From Mycolicibacterium iranicum (GTDB lineage Bacteria; Actinomycetota; Actinomycetes; Mycobacteriales; Mycobacteriaceae): DNA of 64,000 nucleotides. Of the stretch, positions 23,684-32,300 are shown piece after piece (within the stretch, counting starts at the first letter, position 1; the number at the start of each line of letters is the position of its first letter). The notes beneath the pieces were generated by a model. It ran no database searches. It worked only from the letters and a program-made list of their open reading frames with translations, and had not been told where the DNA came from. The position numbers and the translations under genes were made by a program. The stretch lies in the NCBI RefSeq assembly GCF_001650495.1, contig NZ_LWCS01000021.1:147540-211539 (forward strand). The letters are read 5' to 3'.

Positions 23684-24544
23684 CTAGACGTGGTAGTCGT
23701 ACCACTTGAGATATCCGCCGGCATCGACGCGCAGCTGCATACCCGTGACGTATCGCGACTCGTCGGAAGCCAGCCACAGCACCGCGTTGCTGATGTCCTC
23801 GGGCTCGATGAAGTTGACCTTCATCGCCTGCTGCACGCCGAACACCGGCTCGGCATCGGCGCGCGTGGGGTTCTCCAGATCTGGCCGGAAGGATTTGTAC
23901 ATCGGCTCGCTCTGCAGCATGTCGGTGTTGCAGTTCGTCGGGTGGATGACGTTGGCGCGGATGCCGCGCACCGCCAGCTCGGTGGCCAGCGCGTGCACGT
24001 ACTCGGAGATCAGGCGCTTGGAGATCATGTAGCCCATACCACCTGGATCCCCGCCCGGGTTGGGTTTGTTGTGGGCGTCCATCAGCGCGGCGGCCGAGGC
24101 GGTGGCAATAATCGACGCACCCTCCTTGAGATGCGGCAGCGCGACCTGGATGGCGTTGATGGTGCCGACGAAGTTGGTGTTGATGCCGTCGGTCCAGGCC
24201 TGCATCGCAGGCTGGCCCTTCATGGCGGCGATGCCGGCCTGGGCTACGACGATGTCGACCTTGCCGAACTCCGCGAGCCCCGCCTCCAGTGCCGCACGCA
24301 GTTGTGCCTCGTTGCGCACATCGGCTTTGGCGGTCACGATGCGCTGACCGGTCTTCTCGACGAAGTTTTTCGTCTCCTCGAGATCTTCCGGTGTGGCCAT
24401 CGGGTAACCGACAGTGTCGTAGTCCCTGCAGATGTCCACCGCGATGATGTCGGCGCCCTCTTCGGCCAGGCGCACCGCATGGCTGCGCCCCTGCCCGCGC
24501 GCCGCCCCGGTGATGAACGCGACCTTGCCTTGAACACGTCCCAT
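23684..24544 (-). CDS. Mycofactocin-coupled-type SDR oxidoreductase
   Basis: A 286-residue short-chain dehydrogenase from the ATG at 24544 (MGRVQGKVAFITGAARGQGRSH); the frame continues upstream through the neighbouring SDR as antiframe. It has the TGAARGQG nucleotide motif, the catalytic YMISK, and the insertion after beta-2 (CRDYDTVGYPMATPEDLEET) typical of mycofactocin-associated SDRs, which hold NAD tightly and pass electrons to mycofactocin. It probably oxidises an alcohol formed by the adjacent P450. No mycofactocin biosynthesis genes are in the window. Confidence 0.85.
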   Translation of the reverse strand: MGRVQGKVAFITGAARGQGRSHAVRLAEEGADIIAVDICRDYDTVGYPMATPEDLEETKNFVEKTGQRIVTAKADVRNEAQLRAALEAGLAEFGKVDIVVAQAGIAAMKGQPAMQAWTDGINTNFVGTINAIQVALPHLKEGASIIATASAAALMDAHNKPNPGGDPGGMGYMISKRLISEYVHALATELAVRGIRANVIHPTNCNTDMLQSEPMYKSFRPDLENPTRADAEPVFGVQQAMKVNFIEPEDISNAVLWLASDESRYVTGMQLRVDAGGYLKWYDYHV

Positions 24545-24579
24545 GAACTCTCGTCCTTTCGCTGAAATCTGCTGGCTCG

Positions 24580-25281
24580 TCAGGTGTTGCGGCCGCCGTT
24601 GACGCCCAGGATCTGACCGGTGATGTAACTGGCTTCCTCCGAAATGAAGAAAGCGCATGCCGCGGCGATGTCCTCTGGCCGGCCCATGCGGCGCACAGGT
24701 GTCTGCTGGATCTGCTTCTCGGTGTCGCCGAGGAAACCCCGTTTTTCCGCCTTGCGCAGCATCGGGGTGTCGATGAAGCCAGGCGGGACGGCGTTGACCG
24801 TGATTCCGAACTCTCCGTACTCCAACGCAAGAGATTTGGTGAGCCCGTTGACCGCCGACTTGGCCGCGACATACGGCGACATGAACGGCTGCCCCGAATG
24901 GGTGCTCGACGACGAGATGTTGACGATGCGTCCCCACCGTGCCTCGATCATGTCGGGCAGCACGGCTTGAGTGCAGTGGAAGACACCGTTGAGATTGACG
25001 TCGACGACCTTCTGCCACTCGTCGAAGGTCAGGTCGAGGAACTTCTTGAAACGGTCGAGCCCCGCGGCGTTGACGAGTACCTGGACCGGTCCCAGCTCGG
25101 CGTGGATCTCGTCGACGGCGGCGTCGACGGCGGCGCGATCGGTGACGTCTGCGATGTAGGAGAACTTCTCCTCGCCGGCGTTCAGATCAATCGTTGCGAC
25201 GCGCAGGCCGTCCCTGCGTAGGCGCTCCGCGATCGCGGCGCCGATACCCGAAGCCCCACCGGTCACTACAGCGTTCTTCAC
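24580..25281 (-). CDS. SDR-family oxidoreductase (FabG-like)
   Basis: A 233-residue classical SDR with TGGASGIG for NAD(P) binding, NISSSS for the catalytic Ser region, and YVAAKSA for the Tyr-Lys pair. The C-terminal SYITGQILGVNGG is typical of FabG-like ketoreductases. It is the first gene of a four-gene minus-strand operon with a mycofactocin-type SDR, ferredoxin and P450. An imperfect GAGAAT-N3-ATTCTC site lies 50-64 bp before its start. Likely 3-hydroxyacyl or cyclic alcohol dehydrogenase; substrate unknown. Confidence 0.87.
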   Translation of the reverse strand: MKNAVVTGGASGIGAAIAERLRRDGLRVATIDLNAGEEKFSYIADVTDRAAVDAAVDEIHAELGPVQVLVNAAGLDRFKKFLDLTFDEWQKVVDVNLNGVFHCTQAVLPDMIEARWGRIVNISSSSTHSGQPFMSPYVAAKSAVNGLTKSLALEYGEFGITVNAVPPGFIDTPMLRKAEKRGFLGDTEKQIQQTPVRRMGRPEDIAAACAFFISEEASYITGQILGVNGGRNT

Positions 25282-25330
25282 GCGCGGACCTCGGCCATTT
25301 CCTCGACCATCAAGAATCTTCCTTCCGATT

Positions 25331-25345
25331 ATGAGAACCGTACTC
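25331..25345. promoter_or_regulatory. GAGAAT-N3-ATTCTC operator, imperfect copy
   Basis: GAGAAC-CGT-ACTCTC matches 10 of 12 arm positions of the island motif. It lies 50-64 bp upstream of the SDR start at 25281 and in the same divergent region as the aldehyde dehydrogenase/mce operon. Confidence 0.55.
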
Positions 25346-25463
25346 TCGCATTATGGGGGATCGCAAGACATGTGACAGGGTGTGTTCGCACTGGTGAGAC
25401 GTTTGTGCCTGGATTGTCGCACCGTTCTTCGCAGGCAGCGAAGGTTCTGGCCATTTCCTTGAG

Positions 25464-25502
25464 TTCTCATCACGCGAATGTATGATTCGCCGAGGATGAG
25501 AA
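25464..25502. promoter_or_regulatory. Nested inverted repeats before the ALDH-mce operon
   Basis: Outer arms TTCTCATC (25464-25471) and GATGAGAA (25495-25502) are perfect, and inner arms GCGAAT (25474-25479) and ATTCGC (25485-25490) are perfect. The element ends 63 bp before the aldehyde dehydrogenase ATG. It may be an operator or a cruciform-forming site. GAGAAT half-sites of the island motif occur in it, but the full 15-bp motif does not. Confidence 0.45.
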
Positions 25503-25565
25503 TGCAGTTTCCATCACATCAGCCCACATCCCACCCATCTGATGCAGCTTGGACCGAGGAGGACG

Positions 25566-27062
25566 ATGCCGGAAACAGCCACGATCTCGAGTGAGGGCAC
25601 GGGCGCCGGAAAGGTGGAGCACACCGTCAGCCGCCGCCTTCTGATCGGCGGACAACTGCTCGAGGCGGACCGGACGTTTCCATCGCTCAACCCGTCGACG
25701 GGCGAGGTGCTCGGTTACGCACCGGACGCCGGCGTCGCCGATGCCGAGGCTGCGGTGGCGGCCGCGCGCACCGCATTCGACAACAGCAGCTGGGCGACCG
25801 ACACCGCGCTGCGTGTCCGCTGCATGGAGCAGCTGCACACCGCGCTGGTCGAGCATCGCGACGAACTCGCTGAGCTGACCATCGCCGAGGTCGGCGCCAC
25901 ACCCGCACTGTGTCAGGGCGCCCAACTGGATCAGCCGATCGAGATCGTGCGGTACTACGCCGATCTGCTCAAGACATATCCGCTGACCGAGGACCTCGGC
26001 AACATCGAGAGCCGGGGCATGCAGCACCACCGCTGGGTCGAGAAGGAGGCAGGCGGCGTTGTCGCCGCGATCATCGCCTACAACTATCCGAATCAGCTCG
26101 CCCTGGCGAAGCTGGCACCGGCGCTTGCCGCCGGGTGCACCATCGTGCTGAAGTCCGCACCCGACACCCCGCTCGTCACACTCGCCCTCGGCGAACTGAT
26201 CGCCAACCACACCGACATCCCGGCGGGCGTCGTCAACGTCCTCTCCGGCGCCGACCCTGCCGTCGGTGCGGCGCTGACCACCAGCCCCGACGTCGATATG
26301 GTCACGTTCACCGGATCCACGCCCACCGGCCGCGCGATCATGGCCGCCGCCAGCGGAACGCTGAAAAAGGTGTTCCTCGAACTCGGCGGCAAGTCGGCCG
26401 CGATCGTCCTCGATGACGCCGACTTCAACACGGCCGCGCTGTTCTCAGCGTTCAGCATGGTCACGCACGCAGGTCAGGGCTGTGCGCTCACGTCGCGTCT
26501 GCTTGTCCCGAAGAGACACAAGGACGAGCTGGTCGAGCTGGTCAAGAACAACTTCGGTCTCGTCAGGTACGGCGATCCGAAGGCAGAAGGCACCTACATG
26601 GGGCCGCTGATCAGTGAGAAGCAGCGCGACAAGGTCGACGGCATGGTCAAGCGCGCCGTGGAGGCGGGAGCCACTCTGGTCACGGGTGGAGAGAAAGTCG
26701 ATCCGGGCTACTTCTACACCCCCACCCTGCTGTCCGACGTCGATCCCGACAGCGAGATCGCACAGGAAGAAGTCTTCGGTCCCGTCCTGGCGGTGATCGC
26801 CTATGAGGACGACGACGACGCCGTACGCATCGCCAACAACTCCGTCTACGGACTGTCCGGTGCGGTGTTCGGCAGCCCAGACCGTGCGCTGGCCGTGGCC
26901 CGGCGGATCCGCACCGGCACCTTCTCGATCAACGGAGGCAACTACTTCAGCCCCGACAGCCCGTTCGGCGGATACAAGCAGTCGGGCATCGGCCGGGAGA
27001 TGGGCAAGGCGGGGCTCGAAGAGTTCCTGGAGAGCAAGACCCTCGCCGAGGTGATCTCGTGA
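25566..27062 (+). CDS. Aldehyde dehydrogenase
   Basis: A 498-residue NAD(P)-dependent aldehyde dehydrogenase. General base E272 is in LELGGKSA, the nucleophile C306 in HAGQGCALTS, and the late EEVFGPVLAV segment is present. The ATG at 25566 has GAGGAGG just upstream. It is the first gene of the long operon that ends with mceF. It probably oxidises an aldehyde formed by P450 and alcohol dehydrogenase steps to an acid ready for CoA activation. Its 3' end overlaps the CaiB-type gene by 4 bp. Confidence 0.93.
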   Translation: MPETATISSEGTGAGKVEHTVSRRLLIGGQLLEADRTFPSLNPSTGEVLGYAPDAGVADAEAAVAAARTAFDNSSWATDTALRVRCMEQLHTALVEHRDELAELTIAEVGATPALCQGAQLDQPIEIVRYYADLLKTYPLTEDLGNIESRGMQHHRWVEKEAGGVVAAIIAYNYPNQLALAKLAPALAAGCTIVLKSAPDTPLVTLALGELIANHTDIPAGVVNVLSGADPAVGAALTTSPDVDMVTFTGSTPTGRAIMAAASGTLKKVFLELGGKSAAIVLDDADFNTAALFSAFSMVTHAGQGCALTSRLLVPKRHKDELVELVKNNFGLVRYGDPKAEGTYMGPLISEKQRDKVDGMVKRAVEAGATLVTGGEKVDPGYFYTPTLLSDVDPDSEIAQEEVFGPVLAVIAYEDDDDAVRIANNSVYGLSGAVFGSPDRALAVARRIRTGTFSINGGNYFSPDSPFGGYKQSGIGREMGKAGLEEFLESKTLAEVIS

Positions 27063-28267
27063 GCAAGCCGCTGGATGGGATCCGCGTTCTCGAAGTCGCG
27101 ATGTACGGCTTCGTTCCCTCGGCGGGCGCAGTGCTCGCCGAGTGGGGCGCCGACGTCATCAAGGTCGAGCACGCCGTCACCGGCGACCCGCAGCGCGGTC
27201 TTCGCCAGACAGGCCTCCTGCGCGTCGACGGTGACCCCAACCCGAACATCGAGCACGCCAACCGGCTCAAGCGCAGTATCGGGCTCGACATGTCCGTCCC
27301 CGAAGGCCGCGAGGTGCTGCTGGAACTGGCGCGGCGCGCCGACGTCTTCCTGACCAGTTTCTTGCCCGGACACCGCCAGAAGTTCGGCATCGACGTCGAC
27401 GACATCCGCGCCGTGAACCCGTCGATCATCTACGCCCGCGGCAGCGCACTCGGTCCCCGTGGTGAAGAAGCGGTCAAGGGCGGCTATGACATGACCGCCT
27501 TCTGGTGCCGCGCGGGAACGGCCGCCACCATCACGCCCCCCGGCACGCCCGGCATGGTCGGCCCACCGGGACCCGCCTACGGCGACACCATCTCCGGCAC
27601 CAACCTCGCCGGCGGCATCGCGGCGGCACTCCTCAAGCGGGAGCGCACCGGTGCGTCGTCGATCGTCGACGTGTCGCTGCTCGGCAGCGGGCTGTGGTCG
27701 ATGGGACACACGGTGGCTCTGACCAAACATCTGGGCCAACGGATGGAGGCATTCCCGCCTGGTACGCAAGGGTCGCCGTTCAATCCGCTCGTCGGGCTGT
27801 ATCCGACCGCCGACGATCGCTACATCTCCTTCGTGATGATGCAGCCGACCAAGTTCTGGGCCGACGTGTGCAGGCACATGGAACTCGACGACCTCATCGA
27901 CGACCCGCGCTTCGCGACCGCCGAGTCCATCGCCGAGAACACCGCGGCCGCCAACGAAATCCTCACCGAGGCCATGCAGAAGCGCTCGCTGCCTGAATGG
28001 AGCGAGCGGTTCGCGACGCTGGCCGGGCCGTGGGCGCCGGTGCAGGACACTCTGCAGGCGGTCGAGGACGCCCAGATCCGCGCCAACGAATACCTGGTGC
28101 AGGCAGGCGAACTCGAGTTGGTCGCCAACCCGGTGCAATTCGATGTCGTTGCACCCACCTCGGGGCCGGCCCCGGGCTTCGCCGAGCAGACCGATGACAT
28201 CCTCGTCGAACTGGGTCTGGACTGGGACCGCATCATCGAGCTCAAAACCGCGGGCGCCGTCACCTGA
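27059..28267 (+). CDS. Class III CoA-transferase (CaiB/BaiF family)
   Basis: A 402-residue family III CoA-transferase. It begins LDGIRVLEVAMYGFVPSAGAVLAEWGADVIKVEH, and the GTG start overlaps the aldehyde dehydrogenase stop by 4 bp. The conserved NRLKRSIGLDMSVPEGREVLLELARRADVF and the later RERTGASSIVDVSLL are present. These enzymes transfer CoA between organic acids without ATP. Here it may put CoA on the acid made by the aldehyde dehydrogenase, or swap CoA within the pathway. Confidence 0.9.
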   Translation: MSKPLDGIRVLEVAMYGFVPSAGAVLAEWGADVIKVEHAVTGDPQRGLRQTGLLRVDGDPNPNIEHANRLKRSIGLDMSVPEGREVLLELARRADVFLTSFLPGHRQKFGIDVDDIRAVNPSIIYARGSALGPRGEEAVKGGYDMTAFWCRAGTAATITPPGTPGMVGPPGPAYGDTISGTNLAGGIAAALLKRERTGASSIVDVSLLGSGLWSMGHTVALTKHLGQRMEAFPPGTQGSPFNPLVGLYPTADDRYISFVMMQPTKFWADVCRHMELDDLIDDPRFATAESIAENTAAANEILTEAMQKRSLPEWSERFATLAGPWAPVQDTLQAVEDAQIRANEYLVQAGELELVANPVQFDVVAPTSGPAPGFAEQTDDILVELGLDWDRIIELKTAGAVT

Positions 28268-28291
28268 CGGTCCCAGACCTGGAGACACCCA

Positions 28292-29467
28292 ATGCCCTAC
28301 GTCGCATCCGTCGGCACCTACCTGCCCTGCTGGGGTTCACCCCTGCAGCGGGTCGTCGGCGATGACGAGGACGCGGTGACCATGGGCGTCGAGGCGGGCC
28401 GGGCGGCGCTGAGAGGCGGTGGCGCGGTCGAGCGTGTGGTCTTCGTCAGCCGGGATCTGCCGCTATTGGAAACCAGCAACGCCGCAGTCCTGCTTGCCGG
28501 CCTCGGGCTCGATCCCGAGTTGGAGGTCGACGAACGTCTCGGTGGCGCGCCGGCCACCGTCGATGCGTTGAGCTCGGCGCGCCCGCGGACCCTCATCATC
28601 GGGGCTGACCTGGCCCCTGCCGGCGCGGCCGCGATTCTCACAGCCGAAGGAGGCCTGCAGGTGCGCACGGCAGCACGGGTGGCGCGCAGCCTTCCGGTGC
28701 GCACACGGCGGGCCACCGGAGACGTCCACGACTACGGCGACCCCCGGCTGCTGCACGAGCGCGGTCTGATCGCCTCGTTGGCCGCGGCGTGGCTCGACAC
28801 CCCGGTGGCTGTCGCGGGCGTCGACCACGAACGGGCAGCCGACCTCTGCGTGGGCGACCCGCCGGTGCTGCCGACCCTGGGTGCAAGCGCGAGCCTGTTC
28901 GCTCTGGCCGGCCTCGCCGAGCAGGGCAGGACCGGCCCGCTGGTGGCAGTCGAGCAGGCGATTCTGTCGGGGATCAGCGTCAGCGGCGGAACCGCGCAGA
29001 CCTACCGCAGAGAGCCCGGGCCACGCCCGATTCCTGAGCGCACCCAGGGGTCCGATGCGAACATCCCGATCTCGTTGGCCGCCTACGAGCGGGCGTTCGA
29101 AGCGAAGGTCCGCTGGGAGGCAGGGCAATTCGCCGATTCCGAGGAACTGGACTTCCCGCCGCGCTACCGTGTCGGGATCGATGGCGCGCTCGCCACCGAC
29201 TACGAGCTGATTCCGCTGCCTCGTACAGGCACTGTCTACACCGAAACGACGGTGCACATACCTGTTCCGGGGCTGACCACGCCGTACTCCTTGGTCATCG
29301 TCGAGCTGGACGACGTCGGTATCCGAGCGCTGGTAAAGGTCACGGGTGCTCGACCGGGCACAGTGGACATCGGGGACCGGGGCCGGATGGCACTGCGCCG
29401 GGTCGCCGTCCGGTCGGGGGTTCCCGACTACGGCTATGCGTTCGAACCAGATCAGGACGCCGCGTGA
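28292..29467 (+). CDS. Degenerate KAS-III/HMG-CoA-synthase-like domain fused to an OB-fold (DUF35) domain
   Basis: A 391-residue protein. The N-terminal part (MPYVASVGTYLPCWG... to about residue 230) follows the pattern of HMG-CoA synthase/KAS-III-like proteins but shows no clear catalytic Cys-His-Asn set. The C-terminal part (about 290-391, PYSLVIVELDDVGIRALVKVTG) looks like the OB half of DUF35. The CxxC zinc ribbon normally before it is absent (ELDFPPRYRVG). It lies 24 bp after the CoA-transferase and overlaps the thiolase by 4 bp, so it probably forms a complex with that thiolase. Confidence 0.72.
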   Translation: MPYVASVGTYLPCWGSPLQRVVGDDEDAVTMGVEAGRAALRGGGAVERVVFVSRDLPLLETSNAAVLLAGLGLDPELEVDERLGGAPATVDALSSARPRTLIIGADLAPAGAAAILTAEGGLQVRTAARVARSLPVRTRRATGDVHDYGDPRLLHERGLIASLAAAWLDTPVAVAGVDHERAADLCVGDPPVLPTLGASASLFALAGLAEQGRTGPLVAVEQAILSGISVSGGTAQTYRREPGPRPIPERTQGSDANIPISLAAYERAFEAKVRWEAGQFADSEELDFPPRYRVGIDGALATDYELIPLPRTGTVYTETTVHIPVPGLTTPYSLVIVELDDVGIRALVKVTGARPGTVDIGDRGRMALRRVAVRSGVPDYGYAFEPDQDAA

Positions 29468-30627
29468 GACGGGTCGCCATCGTCGGAGCCGGCATGACGC
29501 CGTTCGCCGAACACTTCGCGCTAGGGATGAAAGACCTACTCCCCATGGCATTCTCGGCGTGCGCGGCCAGCGTCGACAAGGGTTTGGCCAAAAGCGATGT
29601 GCAGGCGGCGTGGTTCGGCGCGATGGGTACCGCAGACGGATTTCCGTCGGGTATCCTCGCCGACACGCTGGGTCTACCAGACGTTCCCGTGACACGAGTC
29701 GAGAACTCCTGCGCGACCGGACATGACGCAATTCGTAACGCGATGTTCGGGGTGGCGTCGGGAGCGTTCGACGTCGCGCTCGTGGTCGGAGCCGACAAGC
29801 TTCGCGACACCACGTCGGCCGACATGCTGTGGGAGTGGGAGGCCATGGCACGAGACATGGCCTGGGATTACCCGCTGGGTCTGGTCGCTCCGGCAGGTTT
29901 TGCCCTACATGTTCGTCGATATCTCCACGAATCTCCGGCAACTGAAGAACACTTAGCCATGGTGGCGGTCAAGAACCATCGCCACGGAGTGAACAATCCG
30001 AAGGCGCGGTTGCGCTTTGAGATCACGATGGAGCAGGCCCTGAACGCACCAACGGTGGTGACCCCGTTCCGGTTGTACGACTGCGCACCGCAGAGTGATG
30101 GTGCCGCAGCGCTCGTCATTGCCGCCGACGAAGTCGTCGATCGCTTCACTGACCGGCCCGTCTGGGTTCGTGGTGTCGGGCTGGGCCTCGACTCGGTGAT
30201 GCACCAGCACAAGCAGGACCTCACCACGTTCCCGGCGACCACCAGGGCGGCCAAGCAGGCCTTCGCGATGGCGGGCCTGGGCCCCGAGGACGTGGACGTC
30301 GCCGAAGTCCACGACTTCCTCACAGGAATCGAGTTGATGAGCTACGAGGACCTCGGCTTCGCCGAGAGGTTGGGCGGCTACAAACTTCTGGAGGCCGAAG
30401 TGACCAGCGTTGGCGGCTCGCTGCCGGTCAATCCCAGTGGTGGACTCAAGGCCAAGGGGCACCCGCCGGGCGCGACGGGGGTCGCGCAGTGCGTCGAACT
30501 GTTCGCCCAGCTGCGCGGTGAGGCGGTCAACCAGGTCGATGGTGCGCGAATCGCTCTGGCGCACAACATCGGCGGACCCACCGCGGTTTCGGCAGTCACC
30601 GTTCTGGAGGGCCCCCATGGCAGTTAA
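29464..30627 (+). CDS. Thiolase-family acyl-CoA acyltransferase (SCP2/lipid-transfer type)
   Basis: A 387-residue thiolase. The nucleophile C83 is in VENSCATGHDA, the His box is EVHDFLTGIE, and the C-terminal motif GHPPGATGVAQ is intact, so it can be catalytic. The GTG start overlaps the KAS-III/OB gene by 4 bp, and its 3' end contains the start of yrbEA (11 bp overlap). It would cleave or form beta-ketoacyl-CoA esters. Translational coupling to both a DUF35 partner and the mce transporter is clear from the overlaps. Confidence 0.9.
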   Translation: MRRVAIVGAGMTPFAEHFALGMKDLLPMAFSACAASVDKGLAKSDVQAAWFGAMGTADGFPSGILADTLGLPDVPVTRVENSCATGHDAIRNAMFGVASGAFDVALVVGADKLRDTTSADMLWEWEAMARDMAWDYPLGLVAPAGFALHVRRYLHESPATEEHLAMVAVKNHRHGVNNPKARLRFEITMEQALNAPTVVTPFRLYDCAPQSDGAAALVIAADEVVDRFTDRPVWVRGVGLGLDSVMHQHKQDLTTFPATTRAAKQAFAMAGLGPEDVDVAEVHDFLTGIELMSYEDLGFAERLGGYKLLEAEVTSVGGSLPVNPSGGLKAKGHPPGATGVAQCVELFAQLRGEAVNQVDGARIALAHNIGGPTAVSAVTVLEGPHGS

Positions 30628-31426
30628 AGGGCCGGAGCGGTGGTCGACGGGTATTGCGCTGCCCAATGGCGTTTCGGGCGCGATGCAGGCCGTCGGGGGC
30701 TTCTTCTCGATGTCGATGGACGCGGTACTCTTCGTCTTCCGTAGGCCGTTCCAATGGCGTGAGTTCCTGGAGCAGTGCTGGTTCGTGGCGAAGGTGTCGA
30801 TGGCGCCGACGCTGCTGGTGGCCATTCCGTTCACCGTGCTGGTGTCCTTCACGCTGAACATCCTGCTGCGCGAGCTCGGTGCCGCCGACCTTTCCGGTGC
30901 GGGTGCGGCATTCGGCGCGGTCACCCAGGTCGGGCCACTCGTGACGGTGCTCATCGTGGCCGGCGCCGGCGCCACCGCGATGTGTGCCGATCTGGGGTCG
31001 CGCACCATCCGCGAGGAGATCGACGCGATGGAGGTGCTGGGCATCAACCCGGTGCAGCGCCTGGTGACGCCACGCATGCTGGCGGCCGGACTGGTGGCAC
31101 TCCTGCTCAACAGCCTGGTGGTGATCATCGGAATCCTGGGTGGCTACTTCTTCTCGGTCTTTGTCCAGGACGTGAACCCGGGCGCGTTCGCCGCGGGAAT
31201 CACACTGCTGACCGGGGTTCCCGAGGTCATCATCTCGTGTGTCAAGGCGGCATTGTTCGGGTTGATCGCCGGTCTGGTTGCCTGCTATCGCGGATTGACG
31301 ATCACCGGCGGCGGCGCGAAAGCCGTGGGTAACGCGGTCAACGAGACGGTGGTGTATGCGTTCATGGCGTTGTTCGTCATCAACGTGGTCGTCACGGCCA
31401 TCGGCATCCGGATGACGACGGGATAG
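30617..31426 (+). CDS. YrbE-type permease A of the Mce transporter
   Basis: A 269-residue membrane protein of the MlaE/YrbE family, with five or so hydrophobic segments and the conserved cytoplasmic EEIDAMEVLGINPVQRLVTPR. The ATG at 30617 lies inside the thiolase gene; the open frame further upstream is thiolase antiframe. With YrbE B it forms the inner-membrane channel of a lipid/steroid importer energised by an Mkl/MceG ATPase, which is not encoded here. The paralogue class (mce1, mce4, etc.) cannot be set from sequence reading alone. Confidence 0.93.
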   Translation: MAVKGPERWSTGIALPNGVSGAMQAVGGFFSMSMDAVLFVFRRPFQWREFLEQCWFVAKVSMAPTLLVAIPFTVLVSFTLNILLRELGAADLSGAGAAFGAVTQVGPLVTVLIVAGAGATAMCADLGSRTIREEIDAMEVLGINPVQRLVTPRMLAAGLVALLLNSLVVIIGILGGYFFSVFVQDVNPGAFAAGITLLTGVPEVIISCVKAALFGLIAGLVACYRGLTITGGGAKAVGNAVNETVVYAFMALFVINVVVTAIGIRMTTG

Positions 31427-31433
31427 CGGGGTC

Positions 31434-32291
31434 ATGGGTACTTCTACAGTGGTCAGGTCGCGGTTCCCGCGGCTGGTCAACTACCTGGGCCGGCCGGTCT
31501 CTGTGCTGGGTCGCCTCGGTGACCACGTCTTGTTCTACGGACGTGCACTGGGTGGAGTTCCCCACGCAGCGCTGCACTTCCGTAAGGAGATCATTCGGCT
31601 GATCGCCGAGATCTCCATGGGTGCGGGCACGTTGGCGATGATCGGCGGCACCGTGGTGATCGTCGGGTTCTTGACGCTGGCCGCCGGCGGCACGCTGGCC
31701 ATTCAGGGCTACAGCTCACTGGGCAACATCGGAATCGAGGCATTAACGGGCTTTCTGGCGGCGTTCATCAACGTGCGCATCGCCGCGCCCGTGGTGGCCG
31801 GGATCGGTCTGGCCGCCACGTTCGGGGCCGGGGTGACCGCCCAGTTGGGTGCGATGCGGATCAACGAGGAGATCGACGCGCTGGAGTCGATGGGCATCCG
31901 GCCGGTCGAATACCTCGTTTCGACAAGGATCGTCGCGGGCATGGTCGCGATCACACCGCTGTACTCGATCGCGGTGATCCTGTCGTTTGTGGCGTCCCAA
32001 TTCACCACGGTGGTGCTGTTCGGCCAATCCGGGGGCCTCTACGACCACTACTTCGACACGTTCCTGAACCCGATCGATCTGTTGTGGTCGTTCCTGCAGG
32101 CCGTGCTGATGGCGATCGCAATTCTGTTGGTGCACACCTACTTCGGATATTTCGCCTCCGGCGGACCCTCGGGTGTGGGTGCGGCGGTGGGTAACGCGGT
32201 GCGCACGTCGCTGGTAGTCGTCGTGTCGGTGACACTGCTGGTGTCGCTGTCGATCTACGGTTCCAACGGCAACTTCAACCTGTCGGGCTAG
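31434..32291 (+). CDS. YrbE-type permease B of the Mce transporter
   Basis: A 285-residue MlaE/YrbE permease starting 7 bp after YrbE A. It has the same cytoplasmic signature (EEIDALESMGIRPVEYLVSTR) and several hydrophobic helices, ending SIYGSNGNFNLSG. It pairs with YrbE A as the permease dimer of the Mce importer in the plasma membrane. A GGAGG ribosome site for mceA starts at its stop codon. Confidence 0.93.
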   Translation: MGTSTVVRSRFPRLVNYLGRPVSVLGRLGDHVLFYGRALGGVPHAALHFRKEIIRLIAEISMGAGTLAMIGGTVVIVGFLTLAAGGTLAIQGYSSLGNIGIEALTGFLAAFINVRIAAPVVAGIGLAATFGAGVTAQLGAMRINEEIDALESMGIRPVEYLVSTRIVAGMVAITPLYSIAVILSFVASQFTTVVLFGQSGGLYDHYFDTFLNPIDLLWSFLQAVLMAIAILLVHTYFGYFASGGPSGVGAAVGNAVRTSLVVVVSVTLLVSLSIYGSNGNFNLSG

Positions 32292-32300
32292 GAGGACACG

